From positions 1-38,629 of the forward strand of contig JAJFFB010000043.1 of the NCBI GenBank assembly GCA_021776925.1: 38,629 nucleotides of DNA, written 5' to 3'. The stretch comes from Planctomycetota bacterium. GTDB lineage: Bacteria; Planctomycetota; UBA1135. Position 1 is the stretch's first letter. Each line of letters starts with the position of its first letter. This document shows, piece by piece, positions 33,456 through 38,629 of the stretch. The position numbers and the translations under genes were made by a program. Below the pieces are notes generated by a model. It worked only from the letters and a program-made list of their open reading frames with translations. It did no database searches and was not told where the DNA came from.

Positions 33456-34721
33456 ATGTTCCAGGATTCCAGCATTCAGCGCGTCCACGTCCTCGGTCAT
33501 CAACCCGATGCCGACCTCGTGGCCAATCTCAACAGCCTGTTCCCACAGGCCGAATTTGCGCACCTTGCCGGCAACATGGAGGCCTGGAGCGCGAGCCTGT
33601 GGCAGCACGCGCCCGATGGCCTGGTCCTCTTTCCGGACACCCTCGAGGTCGCCGATCTGCGCGCCGTCGGGGCGTGGTCGGCGGCCCATTCCGGGCGCCC
33701 GTTCCTGCTGGTGGTCGGCGGCCGCGGACTGGCTGGCGGCGAAGGGCTGCTGACCCACTCAGCCTGCCGCATCTTGCCGCTGCCCTGGACGCCTGCCGCA
33801 CTGCGGGCAGTGCTGGAACTTCCCACGCCGACGCTTCCTCTGGTCACTCCGCAAGCGGCGAGTCCGGCGCCCGAGCCTGAAGCCGCTGCTCCCGGCGCCA
33901 GCGAAGACGATGCCGGGCCCGGCACTGGCCGTCTGCGCCTGCAGTCTTCCACCTCCGGCCGTCCGGTTCCTGGCACGCGGCCAGTCGCCGCGCGCTCCGA
34001 GAGGCCCGCAGCGCGCGACAGCACCATTTCCGACAGCGCCGATCCCGGCAGCGCCGACGACGCCGGTGCCGCTCACCTGCAGTTCAGCAGCGACAGCCTG
34101 CCCACCTTCAGCTCGGAGTTCCTCGATGGACTGGTCGAGCGCTTCCGCGATCCCTTGGCCAGCTTGTCCGGCTATCTGCAGCTGCTCGAATCCCGCCAGG
34201 AAGCCTCGCCCGAGCTGATTCAGCCCGCACTGGCCGCGGCGCGCGAGATGGACGGCATGCTCGAGATCCTGCATCTCGCTGCCGGCGACCGCATGCTGCA
34301 TCCTACCCGGCTGTCCGCCGAGCAACTCGCCATCGACGCCCTCAAAGAAGCGCAGAAATGCGGCATCGAGGTCAGCCTCGACCGTCAGCAGGACTTCCGC
34401 GTACGCGCCGACGCGCGCCTCGCCCAAGCCGCCCTGCTGGTGGCGCGGACCTTGCTCGACCGTTTCGGTGGCGGCACCGGCCTGGCGCTCTCGTGCAAGC
34501 AGTTGGAAGAGGGCGCGGCCCTTTACTGGGACGTGGTCGATGCACCCTTGGCGCCCGAGTCTTCAGCCGTCGCGCCGCCCCCCTTCCTGGAGCAGCTGCT
34601 CGCGCGTCTCGGCGAACGGCTGGGTGCCGATTCGGTGGTGCACTCCTCGCACGGCGGTGCGGTACCGCGCCGCGCCGGCCTGGTGTGGCCCAGCCGCGTG
34701 GTCCTGGCCGCGGCTCTGTAG
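33456..34721 (+). CDS. Degenerate two-component-like protein (receiver-like + pseudo-histidine kinase)
   Basis: 421 residues, no confident family. Residues 8-120 have the length and strand/helix rhythm of a receiver domain (RVHVLGHQPDADLVANL...DGLVLFPDTLEV...LLVVGGRG), but the phosphoacceptor Asp position is Pro60 and the acidic pair is missing. Residues 125-215 are a Pro/Ala/Ser-rich linker. Residues 218-280 resemble a HisKA dimerisation helix pair: FLDGLVERFRDPLASLSGYLQLL aligns with the FSHELRxPLxSI box, with Glu228 at the His position. The rest looks like an ATPase domain with only the N-box-like ARLAQAALLVARTLLDRF and no G boxes. A non-catalytic signalling scaffold is inferred. Confidence 0.6.
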   Translation: MFQDSSIQRVHVLGHQPDADLVANLNSLFPQAEFAHLAGNMEAWSASLWQHAPDGLVLFPDTLEVADLRAVGAWSAAHSGRPFLLVVGGRGLAGGEGLLTHSACRILPLPWTPAALRAVLELPTPTLPLVTPQAASPAPEPEAAAPGASEDDAGPGTGRLRLQSSTSGRPVPGTRPVAARSERPAARDSTISDSADPGSADDAGAAHLQFSSDSLPTFSSEFLDGLVERFRDPLASLSGYLQLLESRQEASPELIQPALAAAREMDGMLEILHLAAGDRMLHPTRLSAEQLAIDALKEAQKCGIEVSLDRQQDFRVRADARLAQAALLVARTLLDRFGGGTGLALSCKQLEEGAALYWDVVDAPLAPESSAVAPPPFLEQLLARLGERLGADSVVHSSHGGAVPRRAGLVWPSRVVLAAAL

Positions 34722-34735
34722 GCGCCTGTCACCCT

Positions 34736-34750
34736 GGCGGGTTCGCCGCC
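34736..34750. terminator. Short GC hairpin after the pseudo-kinase gene
   Basis: GGCGG (34736-34740), loop GTTCG, CCGCC (34746-34750), 15 bases after the stop at 34721. A compact stem suited to a terminator, but no T-run follows. Confidence 0.4.
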
Positions 34751-34770
34751 GACCCTCATGGCTTTGCAGA

Positions 34771-34799
34771 CCGTGGACAAAGTCATTCCGCCCCACGGC
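34771..34799 (+). repeat. 29-base dispersed element, copy 2
   Basis: 28 of 29 bases match copy 1 at 21059-21087, in the same orientation and again in a spacer between convergent genes, here 49 bases after the + strand stop and 22 bases before the end of the minus-strand gene. The CCGTGG/CCACGG ends can pair; the outer arm CTTTGTCCACGG of copy 1 is absent. Confidence 0.75.
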
Positions 34800-34820
34800 C
34801 TTAGGGCGCAGGTTGGGCGC

Positions 34821-35315
34821 TCAGGCCTCGACCAGGTTGGGCAGCAGGCTGAAGTACAGTGCCAGATGATAGAGGAACAAGAACTGGTAGAAGATCAAGA
34901 CCAGGGTCAGGCCGAGACGCGCGTTGGGAAAGTTCTTGAGCAGGCAGAACAACACGGCGCCGAGACCGATGCCCAGGTTTTTGCCGCTGATGAACCAGAA
35001 GATCCCGGCGTCGAGCAGCTTCTGCGCGACCGGGTTGCCCTCGCTGCCGCCGCGCTGAAGATAGATCAGGGTGAAGTGCGCGTCGAGCAGGTTCAAGATC
35101 AGGAACATCACCAGCAGCACCCACGCGCGAGTCGAATAGACGTCGACAAAGGTGCGCACGCTGGCGCCCTTGCGGCGGTAGGGCCGGCCTTGACGCCGCC
35201 CGCCAAACAGGCTGAAACGTGACAGCATCGGCGTCGGTTCCAAGCGCCGGTCGGGCCGCTCAACGCCATCATGGTCGATGAAATGCCCTGGCCGTGGCTT
35301 ATGGGAATCAGGCAA
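34821..35315 (-). CDS. DUF5658-type small membrane protein
   Basis: Up to 164 residues from TTG 35315, three bases after the stop of the upstream sugar transferase; ATG 35228 gives 135 residues and is also possible. The first 50 residues are hydrophilic and basic. Three or four hydrophobic helices follow (AWVLLVMFLILNLLDAHFTL, FWFISGKNLGIGLGAVLFCL, LGLTLVLIFYQFLFLYHLAL). The NLLDAHFTLIYLQRGGSEGN segment with its Asp, Glu and Asn is the DUF5658 hallmark as I know it. The function is unknown. It is probably co-transcribed with the sugar transferase. Confidence 0.7.
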   Translation of the reverse strand: MPDSHKPRPGHFIDHDGVERPDRRLEPTPMLSRFSLFGGRRQGRPYRRKGASVRTFVDVYSTRAWVLLVMFLILNLLDAHFTLIYLQRGGSEGNPVAQKLLDAGIFWFISGKNLGIGLGAVLFCLLKNFPNARLGLTLVLIFYQFLFLYHLALYFSLLPNLVEA

Positions 35316-35318
35316 GGT

Positions 35319-36788
35319 TCAATGCGTGCTCTTGACCTTGAGCATCGCCGCAGCCGTCAGAACGAAGATCACCATGTCGAGGACGATGGACTGGTTTTCG
35401 ATGTAGTAGAGGTCGTAGTCGATGTTTTCGTGGATGGGCGACTTGCGCGCTTCGGATACCTGCCACAAACCGGTGATTCCAGGTTTGGCGTCCAGCCGCA
35501 AGCGATCAACCGGAGAATAGGATTCGACGATGAAGGGCATTTCCGGACGCGGGCCGACCAGCGACATCTCGCCCATCAGCACGTTGAGGAACTGCGGCAG
35601 TTCATCGAGCGAACTGGCGCGCAGAAAGCGCCCCACCCGGGTGACGCGCGGATCCTGTTTGCTGTCCGGTGAGATCGCGTCACCGCACTGATCCACGTAC
35701 ATGGTGCGGAACTTGAGCATACGGAAGGTACGCCCGCCGAGACCGACGCGGACCTGGCTGAAGAAGATCGGGCCACGGCTGTCGCGTTTGATCAGGAAGG
35801 CAACCAGCAGCAGCAGCGGCAGCGTAATCAGCAACAACGTCAGCGAGGTCAGGATGTCCATGCTGCGCTTGACCAGGCGGTACAAGGGACGCACCGGGTC
35901 GACCGCGGGGGTGATCAAGGGCACCGAATCCAGATTGTCGACGGTGATGCGACGCGAGAAGAAGTGGTACAGGCGTGGCACCACCTGATAATCGATGCCG
36001 ATGTCCTCGAGGCGGCTGCACAGGTCGACCAACGCCTCTTCTTCCATCATCGGGGTGGCCACGAACACCCGCTTGATGTCTTGAGCCTGCATCAGATGGG
36101 CCAGGTCCTGGCGCCCGCCGAGGATTGGATAACCGCGCAAGCGGTCGCCACGCCGCTTGGGATCGTCGTCGAGGAAACCGACAAAACGATAGCCAAGGGT
36201 CGGGAACAGGCGCAGTTTCTGCTCCAGACGCAGCGCCATCGGTCCGGTGCCGAAAACCGCCACCCGGGTATTGCCAAAACCCTTGGCGTGCAGCCACGAC
36301 AAGAAGTGGAAAGCAAGGCCGCGCTGCACCACGGTGACGAAGAAGATCGCCACAAAAACGACGAGGAGCAGAATGCGCGAATAGTCGTCGGCAGAGTGTT
36401 CCAGGCGGAACATCTCGTGGATCGGCTGCAAGCCGCGATAAATGATGTTCTGCTGCTCCAGGTTTTCCTGCGCCGGACGCAGGAACAGCATGGCGGTCGA
36501 ACTGACGAAGAAGGAGGCGAACACCGCCTTGAAAATCGCTTGATACTCTTCGACGTTGAGGATCGATTTACGCCAACGATAAAGACCGCAAGCCCAGAAA
36601 CAACCGAGGGTCACTCCGGTGATGAGGACGAAGACCTGCGCGTATTCGGTCAGACTGAGTGGAGCGTTTGGCTCCATCCAGCCGAAAACCTGGAAGCCGA
36701 GCAGGCACGCGAGCAGGATCATCAGACCATCAAACCACACCTGCAGAACGATGAAGCAGGTGTCAAAGTTGGTCCGGAACCAGTGCAT
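35319..36788 (-). CDS. Polyprenyl-phosphate sugar phosphotransferase (WcaJ/WbaP type)
   Basis: 489 residues. It starts exopolysaccharide or O-antigen synthesis by moving a sugar phosphate to undecaprenyl phosphate. Four N-terminal membrane helices are followed by a Rossmann-like CoA-binding-type domain (NTRVAVFGTGPMALRLEQKL, GYRFVGFLDDDP). The C-terminal catalytic domain starts with a re-entrant helix (DILTSLTLLLITLPLLLL) and has SQVRVGLGGRTFRMLKFRTM, RFLRASSLDELPQFLNVL and MSLVGPRPEMP. No glycosyltransferases or flippase lie next to it, so the polymer is unknown. A weak -24/-12-like site lies upstream. Confidence 0.9.
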   Translation of the reverse strand: MHWFRTNFDTCFIVLQVWFDGLMILLACLLGFQVFGWMEPNAPLSLTEYAQVFVLITGVTLGCFWACGLYRWRKSILNVEEYQAIFKAVFASFFVSSTAMLFLRPAQENLEQQNIIYRGLQPIHEMFRLEHSADDYSRILLLVVFVAIFFVTVVQRGLAFHFLSWLHAKGFGNTRVAVFGTGPMALRLEQKLRLFPTLGYRFVGFLDDDPKRRGDRLRGYPILGGRQDLAHLMQAQDIKRVFVATPMMEEEALVDLCSRLEDIGIDYQVVPRLYHFFSRRITVDNLDSVPLITPAVDPVRPLYRLVKRSMDILTSLTLLLITLPLLLLVAFLIKRDSRGPIFFSQVRVGLGGRTFRMLKFRTMYVDQCGDAISPDSKQDPRVTRVGRFLRASSLDELPQFLNVLMGEMSLVGPRPEMPFIVESYSPVDRLRLDAKPGITGLWQVSEARKSPIHENIDYDLYYIENQSIVLDMVIFVLTAAAMLKVKSTH

Positions 36789-36818
36789 GACAGGTCGGGG
36801 AAGAGAGACGAAAGGCCG

Positions 36819-36833
36819 GCAATGGCGTGCCCA
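36819..36833 (-). promoter_or_regulatory. Weak sigma-54-like site before the sugar transferase gene
   Basis: Minus-strand TGGGCACGCCATTGC has GG and TTGC with the correct 10-base separation, but the CAC after GG is shifted by one base. The predicted start is about 19 bases before the ATG at 36788. Confidence 0.25.
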
Positions 36834-36862
36834 GCCAGGTGTCCCCAGCTTAATGGGTCAGC

Positions 36863-38629
36863 TCAGCTGCGTAAACCGCCACCCAACCTTTCGGCAGCCT
36901 GGGCCACCTTGGTCAAGAACTTCTGTTCGTCCTTGTCCTTGAGAGTACGGTCAGAAGCCCTAAGCAGCGCGTGAAAGGCCAGCGAGCGCTGACCCGGCGC
37001 CAGGGTGCCACCTTCGAACAGATCGAACATGTGCAATTCCTCGAGTACCCTGCCACCCGCCTGGCGCAGGGCGTTTTCGACTTCTGCATAGGGCACGGTT
37101 GCCGGCAAAGCGAGGGCCACGTCGACCTTGATCGCCGGAAAGCGGGACGGCGGGCGGAAGGCGGGCTGCGCCGCCGCAGCCAGACGGTGCAGCTCGTCGA
37201 GATCGATGCGCACCACGGCAATGGCGCTGCGCCGCGCCCCCAGCTCTTCGCGCAGTCGCGGGTGGAGTAGAGCCACCAACGCCAGTGGGTCTTGCCAGGT
37301 CAGGGCCCGCGCGGGATGCGCCCACGGCGCGTCAACGGCGCCTGGGCACGGATCGCTGCGCCGCAAGCCGGCGCAGCGCAGCAAGTCTTCGGCCACGGTG
37401 CGGGCTGCTGCAAACAGGCTTCCGGGCCCTTGTTCCACCCCCCCCTCGGGACGCCACATGACCGCAGCCAGCCAGCGCCGCTGCGGTGGCAGACCCTGTT
37501 CGACCGGCCGGTAGCCCTTGCCGATTTCGAACAGGCAACCGCTGGTCTCTTCGCGCAGATTGCCGACCGCCTGTTCCAACAGCGTCGGCACAGGGTCGTG
37601 ACGGATCAGGTCGACGCCGTCTTGCACCGGATTGTCGACACAGACGAAGTCATCGCCTTGCAGTCCCAGACGCTCGGCCCAGGAATGCTGCAGGAAGGTG
37701 TAGCCCTGCGACTCGTAAGCGGCGTGGGCTCCGTGTAGACGCGCCACCAGCCGGCGCTCCAGCATGCGGCCAGGATCGGCGCGCGGCGCCTGCACCGGCG
37801 CCTGCAGGGGTTGCTCGGCGATCTTGTGATAGCCGTAGATACGCCCGACCTCCTCGACCAGGTCGATGGCGGTGCGCACGTCCTTGCTCGCCCGCCAGCT
37901 CGGCACACGCACGTGCAGATGGGCCCCGGCGTCTTCGGATGCGAAGCCGAGCGACTGGAGGATCGCACCAATCTGGTCGCGCGCAATCCCGACACCAAGC
38001 AACTCGGCGCAACGCTCTGGGTCGAGGTCGATGTGTCGCAGATCGACCTCGTCGCAGCCGGCGCTGGCCGGCGCTGCAACGATGCGTGCCTGCGGACGAA
38101 TCTCGGCAAGCAGATGGCAGTAACGGCGCAAGGCGAGGTCGGCGAGCGCGGGATCGAGGGACTTCTCAAAGCGCGCGGAGGCGTCGCTACGCAAACCGTG
38201 GCGATGGGCGCTGCGACGCACGCTGGTGGCGTTGAAAGCGGCTGATTCGAGCAACAACTGGGTGGTGTCGTCGCCGACCTCGGAATCTGCACCGCCGATG
38301 ACACCGGCGAGCGCCACCGGGCGCTGCTGGTCGGCGATGACCATGTCGTGCGGATCGAGGACGCGCTCGACGCCATCGAGAGTGGTCAGTTTTTCGCCGC
38401 TCGCGGCGCCACGCACGACGATGCAGGACCCGGCCAGCTGCGGCCAGGCGAAGGCGTGGGTGGGCTGGCCGAGTTCCAGCATCACGTAATTGCTGAGATC
38501 GACGATGTCGTTGATCGGCCGCAATCCGGTCGCCAACAGGCGCTGTTGAATGCGCTCCGGCGACGCTTGCGGCGGCGCGTCGAGATCAATGCGCAAGCCG
38601 GCGTAAAAGCTGCAGCCGGTTCCGTCCTC
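36863..38629 (-). CDS. pheT: Phenylalanyl-tRNA synthetase beta subunit, 5' end outside window
   Basis: 588 residues are visible to the window edge; about 200 N-terminal residues (tRNA-binding domain) are missing. Visible landmarks are RPINDIVDLSNYVMLELGQPTHAF (B3/B4 editing region), LDGVERVLDPHDMVIAD, GGADSEVGDDTT, RSDASARFEKSLDP (B5 region follows) and the C-terminal anticodon-binding domain (FRPPSRFPAIKVDVALALP and FDLFEGG). The protein pairs with PheS, whose gene usually lies directly upstream and so outside this window. The stop is 74 bases upstream of the sugar transferase start. Confidence 0.95.
   Translation of the reverse strand, partial: EDGTGCSFYAGLRIDLDAPPQASPERIQQRLLATGLRPINDIVDLSNYVMLELGQPTHAFAWPQLAGSCIVVRGAASGEKLTTLDGVERVLDPHDMVIADQQRPVALAGVIGGADSEVGDDTTQLLLESAAFNATSVRRSAHRHGLRSDASARFEKSLDPALADLALRRYCHLLAEIRPQARIVAAPASAGCDEVDLRHIDLDPERCAELLGVGIARDQIGAILQSLGFASEDAGAHLHVRVPSWRASKDVRTAIDLVEEVGRIYGYHKIAEQPLQAPVQAPRADPGRMLERRLVARLHGAHAAYESQGYTFLQHSWAERLGLQGDDFVCVDNPVQDGVDLIRHDPVPTLLEQAVGNLREETSGCLFEIGKGYRPVEQGLPPQRRWLAAVMWRPEGGVEQGPGSLFAAARTVAEDLLRCAGLRRSDPCPGAVDAPWAHPARALTWQDPLALVALLHPRLREELGARRSAIAVVRIDLDELHRLAAAAQPAFRPPSRFPAIKVDVALALPATVPYAEVENALRQAGGRVLEELHMFDLFEGGTLAPGQRSLAFHALLRASDRTLKDKDEQKFLTKVAQAAERLGGGLRS

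Noticed and set aside
1-38629. CRISPR arrays, tRNA genes, insertion sequences, toxin-antitoxin or phage genes
   Set aside because: Looked for in all spacers; the gaps are too short and no regularly spaced repeats, cloverleafs or transposase motifs were seen.

Overview
The window is a GC-rich bacterial chromosome segment packed with housekeeping genes on both strands. It has no tRNA, rRNA, insertion sequence, CRISPR array or phage gene that I can see. The most likely source is a planctomycete-like bacterium. The evidence is a secreted FG-GAP protein and a secreted parallel beta-helix protein, sulfatase-like lipoproteins, a DUF1573 lipoprotein, a DUF5658 membrane protein, a lysine-rich histone H1-like tail on a DNA-repair-like fold, and a TPR protein with two RNA polymerase alpha-CTD domains. 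lpxH and gmhB point to a lipid A/heptose outer membrane. This assignment rests on gene content, not on a phylogenetic marker search.

Layout. Positions 1-286 (+) hold the end of a PilZ protein. From 12658 down to 352 (-) runs a long co-directional block: murA, ffh, rpsP, an endonuclease III-like protein with a basic tail, maf, rpmE (type B), prfA, an unknown membrane protein, prmC, then two secreted accessory proteins. The secreted pair is visibly more AT-rich than the rest, and its first gene carries a 13-base homopolymer at its N-terminus. From 12741 to 15194 (+) lie the TPR/alpha-CTD gene, ruvA and purE, led by a good sigma-70-type promoter. glyA (-) is followed by a + strand operon of three exported proteins: DUF1573 and two tandem sulfatase-like hydrolases.

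From 28971 down to 21109 (-) is a second long block: speB-like, an NtrC-type regulator, lpxH, cmk, rpsA, a small exported protein and tyrS. It is headed by a -24/-12 (sigma-54) promoter-like site and diverges from rpoN itself (29042-30475, +), which is followed by efp. The right end holds a HAD 5'-nucleotidase (-), gmhB (+), a degenerate two-component-like protein (+), a DUF5658 membrane protein and a polyprenyl-phosphate sugar transferase (both -), and the 3' part of pheT (-), cut by the window edge.

Functionally the window mixes translation and protein targeting (rpsP, ffh, rpmE, prfA, prmC, rpsA, tyrS, efp, pheT), envelope synthesis (murA, lpxH, gmhB, sugar transferase), nucleotide and one-carbon metabolism (cmk, purE, glyA), and a sigma-54 control node. 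The most unusual signals are the homopolymer that sits between two competing signal-peptide frames, the TPR plus double alpha-CTD protein, the possible sigma-54 loop at rpoN, a 29-bp repeat found in two convergent gene spacers, and two proteins that look like enzymes that have lost their catalytic residues. No spacer between genes exceeds about 160 bases.
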